6,315 bases of DNA from Halovivax sp. (lineage in GTDB: Archaea; Halobacteriota; Halobacteria; Halobacteriales; Natrialbaceae). Where the stretch lies: positions 1 to 6,315 of the forward strand of contig SLIS01000416.1 in NCBI GenBank assembly GCA_007135505.1, given 5' to 3'. Shown here piece after piece: positions 1 to 4,614 of the stretch (its first letter is position 1; every line of letters begins with the position of its first letter). A program made the translations under genes and the position numbers. Below the pieces are notes generated by a model. It was given only the letters and a program-made list of their open reading frames with translations, was not told the origin of the DNA and did not search any database.

Positions 1-854
1 AGCGCGTCGATGGCGATGTCCTGGGCCTCTACCATGAGTTCGAAGTAGTGGACCTGCTCGTCGGTTGGCTCGCCGAGGAACATCGTCCGCTCGAGCTCCG
101 AGTGATAACCGTCGACGTTGGCCGACGCACCCGTCACGAGGACGTCGCCCGCCTGCAATCGTCGGTTCGCCGTGTGCCCGTGGGGCAACCGGGTCTGGGG
201 ACCCGTGATGTAGCCAGCGTGGGCCGGACCGGAGCCGCGGGTTCTGGCCACGTACTCCGGCCCGAGCGTGTCGAGCATTGCCCTCGAGGCGTCCATCGAT
301 GCTCGCTGGCTGACCGTCGCCGGGTGGGCGCCGATTTCCGTGTAGTCGGCGAGGTACCGGTGAGCCAGGTTCCCCCACCGGGCCGACTCGCGGATCAGGT
401 CGATCTCGGCGTCGGTCTTCGCCCAGCGCATTCGGGGGACCCACGCCTGTTCGTCGACCTCGACAAACTCGGAGAGCGACGGTCCCTCGTAGCCCATCGT
501 CCCCGGTGCACCGTCGGCGTCGGCCACGACGCGTTCGGCCCCGAGCCCCGAGAGCATCTCGACGGCGACGGCGATCGGCTCGCCGCCCGGATAGTCCCGG
601 TAGTGGTGGACGGCGTCGATCCGGGGATTCGATTCGACGCGTTCGACCTCGAGGCGGGGTACCGTGATCTCGGCCGTCTCGGTCGTGACGGCCAGGACGA
701 CGGGGCGTTCCGTCTGAATGTGGTCGAAGCCGGTCAGATACTCGATACTGGTCGCGCCGAACCAGACACCGGCGTCCGCGTCGGCTTCGGCGATTCGATC
801 GCGAACCCGACCCAGTCGACCGTCGTACTCGGACTCGGGAAGCTTCGTTGCCAT
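1..854 (-). CDS. M24 family peptidase (Xaa-Pro dipeptidase/creatinase-like), 5' part
   Basis: The first 284 residues are present; the gene runs off the left edge. Residues 1-125 look like the N-terminal creatinase/prolidase domain (GVWFGATSIEYLTGFD near 29-44). Residues 145 onward match the start of the M24 catalytic domain: KTDAEIDLIRESA, then TRGSGPAHAGYITG (205-218), PHGHT with the conserved His (H225), and GDVLVTGASANVDGYHSELERT (starting at 236, given here in pieces: GDVLV, TGASANVDG, YHSELERT). Family members are cytoplasmic enzymes cleaving Xaa-Pro dipeptides or N-terminal residues using two metal ions. Aligned with Pyrococcus prolidase as I recall it, the first metal Asp (IDLGA) falls on Gly242 and the second (SDITR) on Glu253, so canonical metal binding is doubtful; the remaining ligands lie outside the window. 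The ATG at 854 is chosen because a TATA-like box sits 26 nt upstream. The gene follows citrate synthase on the same strand, 79 bp downstream. Fold assignment is firm, substrate is not. Confidence 0.85.
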   Translation of the reverse strand, partial: MATKLPESEYDGRLGRVRDRIAEADADAGVWFGATSIEYLTGFDHIQTERPVVLAVTTETAEITVPRLEVERVESNPRIDAVHHYRDYPGGEPIAVAVEMLSGLGAERVVADADGAPGTMGYEGPSLSEFVEVDEQAWVPRMRWAKTDAEIDLIRESARWGNLAHRYLADYTEIGAHPATVSQRASMDASRAMLDTLGPEYVARTRGSGPAHAGYITGPQTRLPHGHTANRRLQAGDVLVTGASANVDGYHSELERTMFLGEPTDEQVHYFELMVEAQDIAIDA

Positions 855-877
855 GTGCTACCACATTTTCCTTGGAG

Positions 878-883
878 CAAAAA
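878..883 (-). promoter_or_regulatory. TATA-like box / possible T-run terminator before M24 gene
   Basis: The minus strand reads TTTTTG here, centred about 26 nt upstream of the M24 start codon at 854, which fits a leaderless haloarchaeal promoter. The same T run lies about 50 nt beyond the citrate synthase stop, so it could also end the citrate synthase transcript. Both readings are inferences. Confidence 0.4.
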
Positions 884-933
884 GTGTTCAGAAGGCGGAA
901 ACCGCGGGTGATTATGCCGGCTCGGCGGGGTCG

Positions 934-2091
934 TTATCGGTCGTCGATCGGCGTCCACTGCCGACCGTACTCGCCCGTGTAGCGGGATCGCGGCCTGACG
1001 ATCCGGTTGTCAGCCAGTTGCTCCAGCGCGTGGGCCGTCCAGCCACCGACGCGGGCGACGGCGAAGGTCGCACTGAAGAGGTCGCGCGGAATGCCGACGC
1101 CGCGAAGGAGCACGGCCGTGTAGAACTCGACGTTCGTCTCCAGATCGAGATCGGGTCGCCGCTCGGCCAACAGGTTCCGCGCCGCCGTCTCGGTCTCGCG
1201 GGCCGATTCGTAGAAGGCCTCGTCGCCGCCGTCCTCGGCCCGGTAGAACGACTCCGCGGCCTTGGAGAGGACGGCTGCCCGTGGATCACGAACGTTGTAA
1301 ACCCGGTGCCCGAACCCCATCAGACGCTCGCCGGCGTCGAGTTTCGCCGCCAAGACCGACTCGACGTCGTCGGCCGCGTGGGTCTCTTCGAGCATGTCGA
1401 GAACCGGGCCGGGCGCACCGCCGTGGAGCGGTCCCTTGAGGGCGCCGACGGCGCCGGTGACGGCCGAGACGACGTCTGACTCGGTGGACGCGATCGCCCG
1501 TCCGGTAAACGTCGAGGCGTTGAATCCGTGGTCGACGACTGCGTTGAGGTAGGTTTCGAGCCCGCGAACCTCGCTGTCGGTCGGTTCCTCGCCTGTGAGC
1601 ATATAGAGGTAGTTCCCCGCGTGAGAGAGGTCGTCCCGTGGATCGAGCGGCTCCTCACCGCTCCGGACACGCCAGTACGTGGCGACGATCGCCGGAAGCT
1701 GGGCCACGGCGATCAGCGCGTCCCGCTCGGCGCCCTCGTCGGCCGCCGTGGACCCTCCTATATCACGGGCGAGCGACACACTTGCGATTCCCATTCGGGC
1801 GGCGTCCATCGCCGACTCCCCATTTCTCGCCGCGGCATCGACGACGGACTGGGTCGCCGGCGAGAGCGTCCGATACGAGGCGAGACGCGCCGAAAACTCG
1901 TCGAGTTCCTCCCCCGTCGGCAGTCGATCCTCGTAGAGGAGGAACAGCGTCTCCTCGAAGGTTGCGTTTCCGGCCAGTTCGTCGAGCGGAAAGCCGCCGA
2001 TAGTCAACTCGCCTGCCTCGCCGTCGATCGCGCTCAGTCTCGTTTCGTCCGCGACCACACCGTCGAGTCCCTTTCGAACTGTCTCGTCCAT
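934..2091 (-). CDS. citZ: citrate synthase (citrate/2-methylcitrate synthase family)
   Basis: Complete 385-residue protein, TAA stop, the usual length of archaeal/short-type citrate synthases. The enzyme condenses acetyl-CoA with oxaloacetate to give citrate and CoA, the entry step of the cytoplasmic TCA cycle. Visible signatures: N-terminal TRLSAIDGEAGELTIGGF (17-34), DHGFNAST (187-194, substrate His188), LHGGAPGPV (222-230, His223 activating oxaloacetate/acetyl-CoA chemistry), GFGHRVYNVRDPRA (259-272, His262), FAVARVGGWTAHALEQ (343-358, Arg347) and DNRIVRPRSRYTG (361-373). The catalytic Asp of the NVDFYS motif is Glu322 here (NVEFYT); the codon read directly from the sequence is GAG at 1126-1128. 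In pig citrate synthase the equivalent Asp is the general base, so the change may alter rate or specificity, or mark a paralogue such as a 2-methylcitrate synthase. The symbol follows common haloarchaeal usage and is tentative. It appears monocistronic, with its own box at 2117-2123. Confidence 0.93.
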   Translation of the reverse strand: MDETVRKGLDGVVADETRLSAIDGEAGELTIGGFPLDELAGNATFEETLFLLYEDRLPTGEELDEFSARLASYRTLSPATQSVVDAAARNGESAMDAARMGIASVSLARDIGGSTAADEGAERDALIAVAQLPAIVATYWRVRSGEEPLDPRDDLSHAGNYLYMLTGEEPTDSEVRGLETYLNAVVDHGFNASTFTGRAIASTESDVVSAVTGAVGALKGPLHGGAPGPVLDMLEETHAADDVESVLAAKLDAGERLMGFGHRVYNVRDPRAAVLSKAAESFYRAEDGGDEAFYESARETETAARNLLAERRPDLDLETNVEFYTAVLLRGVGIPRDLFSATFAVARVGGWTAHALEQLADNRIVRPRSRYTGEYGRQWTPIDDR

Positions 2092-2116
2092 GGGGTGGAC
2101 TACTCAATTCTGACCC

Positions 2117-2123
2117 TTTATTG
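2117..2123 (-). promoter_or_regulatory. TATA-like box of citrate synthase
   Basis: The minus strand reads CAATAAA, centred about 29 nt before the ATG at 2091. No GGAGG-like ribosome binding site precedes the ATG. This suggests a leaderless or nearly leaderless transcript and supports 2091 as the start. Confidence 0.45.
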
Positions 2124-2157
2124 CTCGCATTCCAGAATGTCCCAACGGGCCGGTCGG

Positions 2158-2166
2158 AAAGAAAAA
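2158..2166 (-). terminator. T-rich terminator after aIF2-beta
   Basis: The minus strand reads TTTTTCTTT, beginning 23 nt past the aIF2-beta stop codon. Haloarchaeal transcription commonly ends at such T runs without needing a hairpin. It separates aIF2-beta from citrate synthase, whose promoter lies about 40 nt further on. Confidence 0.5.
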
Positions 2167-2188
2167 CGTTCCGCGACGGGCGTCCGAT

Positions 2189-2800
2189 TCAGGCTTTCCG
2201 GGCGAACGCCAGATTGCCGGAGATGTTCTCGATGTAGATCTCGACGACCTCGCCCTTCCCCGCGCCGGGAACGAAGATCGTGTACGAACCCTTCTCGGCG
2301 ACGCCGTCGCCCTTGCGGCCGGTGCCCGTAATCTCGACGGTGTAGGTTTGCCCTTCCTCGACGGCCTCGCGCTCTTGCTGCTGGGTCTGACTCTGCGAGC
2401 GTTTAGTGACGGGACGGAAGGCCCCACACGCGTCACACCGCAGCATCGGCGTTCGATCCTCACGAACGAGGCGGGTGTCCGGCAGTCCACACTCCGAACA
2501 GAGGACGTACTCGTCGACGTAGGCGTCGATCGCCGCGTCGAAGTCCTGCTGCGAGAAGTTCCCATTGTACCGGCCACGCCCGTCGGCGAACTTTCCGCTG
2601 GTCCCCAGCTCGCGCTGGATGAACCGGTGGAGGTGCTCCGGCTCCCGCCCGAGGACATCCGCGATATCGCTCATGTTCGTAAACCTGGTGAACGCGCCGT
2701 CCTTTTGCGGTTGTGGGTCCGGAATGTCGAGGCGTTGGTCGTCGCCTCCGATATCCGGTACGTTCTCCATCGCTCGGTCGAGACTCGACTCGTAATCCAT
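2189..2800 (-). CDS. eif2b: translation initiation factor aIF2 subunit beta, TRAM-fused
   Basis: Complete 203-residue protein, TGA stop. It is the beta subunit of the archaeal aIF2 heterotrimer, which brings Met-tRNAi to the small ribosomal subunit. Visible parts: an N-terminal segment MDYESSLDRAMENVP (1-15), where the helix that contacts the gamma subunit sits in this family; a central alpha/beta domain (about 33-95) with TRFTNMSDIADVLGREPEHL and FIQRELGTSGK; and a zinc ribbon with C101-x2-C104 and C122-x2-C125. A Gln-rich linker (about 135-148, SQSQTQQQ) leads to a C-terminal TRAM domain (about 149-203: GQTYTVEITGTGRKGDGVA, then IFVPGAGKGE and ENISGNLAFA), a small beta-barrel that binds RNA. 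Most archaeal aIF2-beta proteins end after the zinc ribbon at roughly 135-140 residues; the TRAM extension is, as far as I recall, common in halophiles. The TATA-like box at 2823-2829 supports the ATG at 2800. Confidence 0.95.
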   Translation of the reverse strand: MDYESSLDRAMENVPDIGGDDQRLDIPDPQPQKDGAFTRFTNMSDIADVLGREPEHLHRFIQRELGTSGKFADGRGRYNGNFSQQDFDAAIDAYVDEYVLCSECGLPDTRLVREDRTPMLRCDACGAFRPVTKRSQSQTQQQEREAVEEGQTYTVEITGTGRKGDGVAEKGSYTIFVPGAGKGEVVEIYIENISGNLAFARKA

Positions 2801-2822
2801 GTGCAGGGAAAGTGTGGCCCGA

Positions 2823-2829
2823 CGTAAAG
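2823..2829 (-). promoter_or_regulatory. TATA-like box of aIF2-beta
   Basis: The minus strand reads CTTTACG, centred about 26 nt upstream of the ATG at 2800, the spacing expected for a leaderless haloarchaeal mRNA. No Shine-Dalgarno motif is seen. Confidence 0.45.
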
Positions 2830-2966
2830 CCGTTCTGCTATGGTACGAATGGGGTTTCGGTGGCGGTCCCGACCGACGCGGCTGCGACGGACAGACGGGT
2901 GACGTGCGGGTCGATGACTGCGTTCACGCTGGGACGTTCGGGATTCGAATCCGTCGCGGCCAGTCT

Positions 2967-3016
2967 GCTCCGGAGTGCTTGGTCTGGGCTCCGGGGTGCT
3001 TGGTCTGCGTTCCGGA
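2967..3016. repeat. 21-bp tandem repeat, about 2.4 copies
   Basis: Unit 1 is 2967-2987, unit 2 is 2988-3008, and a third partial copy covers 3009-3016. Each unit starts GCTCCGG (third copy GTTCCGG) and contains GTGCTTGGTCTG. Units 1 and 2 differ at only two positions (A/G in the middle, G/C at the end). The 21-bp period is a multiple of three, so a frame could read through as a seven-residue repeat, but I see no supported gene here. Confidence 0.75.
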
Positions 3017-3025
3017 GGAGGGAAG

Positions 3026-3047
3026 TGCGCGGGACAGGATTCGAACC
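3026..3047 (-). repeat. duplicated tRNA-Leu 3' end (putative att-like core)
   Basis: These 22 bases are identical to 3148-3169, the last 22 bases of the tRNA-Leu gene, running from the end of the 5' T stem through the T loop, 3' acceptor strand and discriminator A73. Similarity stops abruptly on both sides. The bases upstream of this copy cannot complete the T stem, so it is not a functional tRNA. Direct repeats of a tRNA 3' end are the classic product of tyrosine-recombinase integration, but only 100 bp lie between the copies, with no integrase. Confidence 0.6.
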
Positions 3048-3110
3048 ACGCCGAGACGGTCGGCCTCCCTCCGGTCGGCCGCTGCGACTCGTCTGATACG
3101 AATCCTTCGT

Positions 3111-3153
3111 CGCGCATACGCGCCGCTCACGTCCGTTCGCGGCGGTATGCGCG
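3111..3153. repeat. inverted repeat / hairpin overlapping tRNA-Leu 3' end
   Basis: The left arm is 3111-3126 (CGCGCATACGCGCCGC) and the right arm 3139-3153 (GCGGCGGTATGCGCG). They pair over 15 bp with one bulged base at 3120 and a 12-nt loop (3127-3138). The right arm includes the last six bases of the tRNA gene, so in the minus-strand precursor this trailer hairpin would compete with the acceptor stem. It could be a processing or termination structure, or a recombination-site dyad. Confidence 0.6.
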
Positions 3154-3230
3154 GGACAGGATTCGAACCTGCGGAGGTCTACACCACAGCGTCCTAAGCG
3201 CTGCACCGTTGGCCGCTTGGTTACCCGCGC
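3148..3230 (-). tRNA. tRNA-Leu (anticodon UAG)
   Basis: The minus strand folds as a class II tRNA of 83 nt. The acceptor strands GCGCGGG (3230-3224) and CCCGCGC (3155-3149) pair fully, with discriminator A at 3148. The D arm contains AAGCGGCCAACGG. The anticodon stem CAGCG/CGCTG encloses the loop CTTAGGA with anticodon TAG at 3196-3194. A long variable arm follows (TGGTGTAGACCTCC region), then the T arm GCAGG-TTCGAAT-CCTGT. The long variable arm and A73 agree with leucine identity in archaea; it reads CUA (and CUN by wobble) codons. No intron is visible and CCA is not encoded. It lies 41 bp downstream of the small zinc-protein gene on the same strand and could be co-transcribed, though a box at 3257-3263 suggests its own promoter. 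Confidence 0.95.
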
Positions 3231-3256
3231 GCAGTCGCTACTACTTCTCGTATCGA

Positions 3257-3263
3257 GTAAGAA
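3257..3263 (-). promoter_or_regulatory. possible TATA-like box of tRNA-Leu
   Basis: The minus strand reads TTCTTAC, centred about 30 nt before the mature tRNA 5' end at 3230, which allows a short 5' leader. It is a weak match, and read-through from the gene upstream is the alternative. Confidence 0.3.
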
Positions 3264-3271
3264 CCTGTCGG

Positions 3272-3445
3272 TCACCGATGCGTGACCGGTTCCTCGGGTG
3301 TCCAGTCCGGCGGGACGATGAACGTGACGTGTTCGTCGTCTCGAAGCTGGTGCAGTTCTGCCGCCTGCTCCGCCAGCGCCCGATCTTGGTACGGCATTTC
3401 GAGCCCGCAGCCGGTGCAGACGAGTTTGCAGGTGGGATTGGACAT
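3272..3445 (-). CDS. small putative zinc-binding protein, haloarchaeal hypothetical
   Basis: A 57-residue protein from the ATG at 3445 (TGA stop). I do not recognise a named family. It starts MSNPTCKLVCTGCGLEMPY, with C10-x2-C13 followed by a helix-like stretch (DRALAEQAAELHQLRDDEHV) bearing H32 and H39, so a C2H2-like single zinc site (C10, C13, H32, H39) is plausible. The tail TFIVPPDWTPEEPVTHR is Pro-rich. Composition is acidic and normal for the host. An in-frame GTG at 3481 would add 12 residues (MFVPYRGVGTTV); the TATA-like sequence at 3501-3508 suits a transcript starting near there, so the start is uncertain. I prefer ATG 3445 because the Cys motif begins right after it and the extra residues look uninformative. 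It lies just upstream of tRNA-Leu. Many haloarchaeal small zinc proteins have regulatory or unknown roles. Confidence 0.65.
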   Translation of the reverse strand: MSNPTCKLVCTGCGLEMPYQDRALAEQAAELHQLRDDEHVTFIVPPDWTPEEPVTHR

Positions 3446-3500
3446 GACAGTGGTCCCGACGCCACGATAGGGTACGAACACCTGCGCGCCGGAGGGGTGT

Positions 3501-3508
3501 TAGTAATA
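3501..3508 (-). promoter_or_regulatory. TATA-like box of the small zinc protein
   Basis: The minus strand reads TATTACTA, centred about 24 nt upstream of the alternative GTG start (3481) and about 60 nt upstream of ATG 3445. It either drives a leaderless GTG-started protein or leaves a leader of roughly 35 nt before the ATG. Confidence 0.4.
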
Positions 3509-3636
3509 GGGTCGTAGCCAACGGAATCTTGAATCACTCGAATACGGGTGTCTCGGTAGCTCTCCGTTGGGATCGGTACGTGATCGTTGTCGGAACTGTT
3601 TCACCGCGTGTCGAAGTTGGTCGAGCAGGGGGGTGG

Positions 3637-3643
3637 ATTTATG
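3637..3643 (+). promoter_or_regulatory. TATA-like box of the TFB-like gene
   Basis: ATTTATG is centred about 30 nt upstream of the ATG at 3670 in otherwise GC-rich DNA. Usual spacing puts the transcript start within a few bases of the start codon, supporting 3670 rather than an upstream start. Confidence 0.5.
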
Positions 3644-3669
3644 CGCTCGCAACTGCTCTGTCGGGATGG

Positions 3670-3978
3670 ATGTACAACGCCAGCGAGCGTCTCGCGCAGG
3701 GGGCGTGGATCGACGAACTCGAACAGGCGGCAGAGCGCCTGGACCTCTCGACGGACGCTCGTTCGACGGCGGTCGATCTCTTTCTGTCCGACGTTCCGGA
3801 CGAGCCGCGTTCGAAACGAGCGGTGCTCGCGGCGAGTCTCTACGCCGGTTCGCTGATCGCGGGGGACGGCCGGACGCAGGGCGAGGTCGCCGACGCGCTC
3901 GACGTCTCCAGACTCTCGATACAATCTCGCTGGAAGGACCAGCTTGCCGCTGCCGGTCTCGAGCCGCCGAACTGGTAG
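3670..3978 (+). CDS. TFB/TFIIB-like single cyclin-repeat protein
   Basis: A 102-residue acidic protein, TAG stop. It resembles one cyclin repeat of transcription factor B, best the second repeat: EQAAERLDLSTDARSTAVDLF (18-38) matches the first helices, KRAVLAASLYAGSLI (49-63) the conserved A-A-x-x-YxA core helix, and GRTQGEVADALDVSRLSIQ followed by SRWKDQL (67-92) the TQ-EVA-x-VS-x-x-I-x-R-K-x-L helix-turn-helix. In full-length TFB that motif reads the BRE next to the TATA box. There is no N-terminal zinc ribbon, no B-finger and no first repeat (full TFB is about 300 residues), and the frame holds no extra domain. A role as DNA-binding regulator or TFB partner is inference. Start 3670 is chosen for the TATA-like box; an out-of-frame ATG lies 4 nt upstream (ATGGATG). 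Divergent from the small zinc protein, convergent with coaD. Confidence 0.78.
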   Translation: MYNASERLAQGAWIDELEQAAERLDLSTDARSTAVDLFLSDVPDEPRSKRAVLAASLYAGSLIAGDGRTQGEVADALDVSRLSIQSRWKDQLAAAGLEPPNW

Positions 3979-4056
3979 TCGGACCCCACGTGGGTGGCCC
4001 GGACGACGGTTGAGAATTCGGGGGATATGTCCGGTAGACCACGGTACTGTCGATGT

Positions 4057-4084
4057 CCCCGATCTCGGGGGAATGCTGATTCCC
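4057..4084. terminator. two abutting hairpins between convergent genes
   Basis: CCCCGATCTCGGGG (4057-4070, 6-bp arms, 2-nt loop) and GGGAAT-GCTG-ATTCCC (4069-4084, 6-bp arms) share two bases and so are mutually competing. They sit just past the coaD stop and about 80 nt past the TFB-like stop. There is no T run on either strand, so termination is only a guess; no other feature is seen in 3979-4056 except a 10-bp palindrome CCCACGTGGG at 3985-3994. Confidence 0.35.
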
Positions 4085-4086
4085 GT

Positions 4087-4584
4087 TCAATTCGACTCGG
4101 ACTGATAGTCTCGACCGGTGCGATCCGGCGTGAGGTTTCCGTGTTCGTCGATCTCGCCGTTGACGATCCGGGTGCTGGAGATGATGTCGCCGTCTTCGGC
4201 TCTGCTGTGTGGAACGACGACGATCTCGAGGGGGTCGTGGCCCGCTTCGCGACGCAGCGCGTTGATCCGTTTCCCGCCGTCGACGGTCTCCGGCGAGACG
4301 ACGAGGGCGTCGAACTGCGGTTCGGTGGCGATCCCGGTCGGTTCGTCGAGCGTTCGGACCTCGAACGATCGATCGCGCGACTCGGCGTACGATTCGAGCT
4401 CCGCGCGAAGGTCCGCCGCCCGTTCGTCGAAGGGGCGGACGTATCGATCGACGTGTCTCGTCGCGGGCGCGAGCGAATCGCTCGTCAACCCGACGGTGAC
4501 GTCGCCGAGCTCGAATGCACGTTCGAACAGTCGTCGGTGGCCGTCGTGGATCGGATCGAACGTGCCACCGAGCGCGACCTGCAT
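4087..4584 (-). CDS. coaD: phosphopantetheine adenylyltransferase (PPAT), archaeal type
   Basis: A 165-residue protein, TGA stop. It transfers AMP from ATP to 4'-phosphopantetheine to make dephospho-CoA, the penultimate step of coenzyme A synthesis, in the cytoplasm. It shows the nucleotidyltransferase Rossmann signature near the N-terminus: [11 protein letters not shown] (6-16), with the HxGH-type motif HDGH (H13, H16). The C-terminal ISSTRI motif (135-140) binds ATP phosphates. [14 protein letters not shown] (87-100) and GGKRIN (103-108) are typical of the eukaryote/archaeal PPAT branch rather than bacterial CoaD. Length is normal for that branch. The frame stays open well upstream, but ATG 4584 is chosen because a strong TATA box sits 27 nt before it and homology starts there. 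Convergent with the TFB-like gene and divergent from malic enzyme. Confidence 0.93.
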   Translation of the reverse strand: MQVALGGTFDPIHDGHRRLFERAFELGDVTVGLTSDSLAPATRHVDRYVRPFDERAADLRAELESYAESRDRSFEVRTLDEPTGIATEPQFDALVVSPETVDGGKRINALRREAGHDPLEIVVVPHSRAEDGDIISSTRIVNGEIDEHGNLTPDRTGRDYQSESN

Positions 4585-4607
4585 ACTCGCCACTTCGAGT
4601 GTGGCCG

Positions 4608-4614
4608 TATAAAA
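4608..4614 (-). promoter_or_regulatory. strong TATA box of coaD
   Basis: The minus strand reads TTTTATA, the closest match to the haloarchaeal consensus in this window, centred 27 nt upstream of ATG 4584. This points to a leaderless coaD mRNA. Confidence 0.7.

Larger units (their letters stand above)
2830..3147. other. gene-free, repeat-bearing region beside tRNA-Leu
   Basis: About 320 bp with no credible gene. Open frames exist on both strands, but they give Arg/Pro/Ser-rich shadow translations without domain features or start signals. The patch holds a 21-bp tandem repeat (2967-3016), a copy of the tRNA-Leu 3' end (3026-3047), a 9-bp direct repeat CGGTCGGCC at 3057-3065 and 3072-3080, a perfect 12-bp palindrome GGATTCGAATCC at 2941-2952, and an inverted repeat entering the tRNA (3111-3153). 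The concentration of short repeats next to a tRNA suggests an old integration or deletion site. Confidence 0.5.

Noticed and set aside
48..911. Long plus-strand open frame opposite the M24 gene
   Set aside because: It is the complement of a clear M24 coding sequence; the translation is Arg/Gly/Val-rich with no motifs, as expected for a GC-rich shadow frame.
1528..2331. Plus-strand frame of 267 codons opposite citrate synthase
   Set aside because: It spans the opposite strand of citrate synthase, the intergenic gap and aIF2-beta, has no domain resemblance and ends in low-complexity Arg/Ser text.
2941..2952. GGATTCGAATCC as another tRNA T-arm relic
   Set aside because: It contains TTCGAAT, but flanking bases do not form a T stem and no acceptor sequence follows; it is just a 12-bp palindrome.
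3026..3110. A second, intact tRNA gene upstream of the 3'-end copy
   Set aside because: I looked for acceptor, D and anticodon arms on the minus strand; no 5' acceptor partner, anticodon stem or matching T stem is present, only the 22-nt 3' piece and a chance hairpin.
2967..3153. CRISPR-like array
   Set aside because: Repeats here are tandem without spacers or are two copies of a tRNA end; there is no regular repeat-spacer pattern and no cas gene.
2975..3517. Plus-strand frames with repeated 'AGQDSNH' / 'GTGFEP' / 'RIRTCG' text
   Set aside because: These strings are translations of the tRNA 3' end and its copy (GGGACAGGATTCGAAC), a familiar artefact of frames read across tRNA genes.
2838..3521. 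Minus-strand frame of 227 codons through the tRNA region
   Set aside because: It reads through the tRNA-Leu gene and overlaps the small zinc protein out of frame; the translation is Arg/Ser/Pro-rich with no plausible promoter or domain.
3529..3669. Upstream extension of the TFB-like protein to a TTG start
   Set aside because: The extension would contain the TATA-like box at 3637-3643 and shows no cyclin similarity; ATG 3670 fits better.
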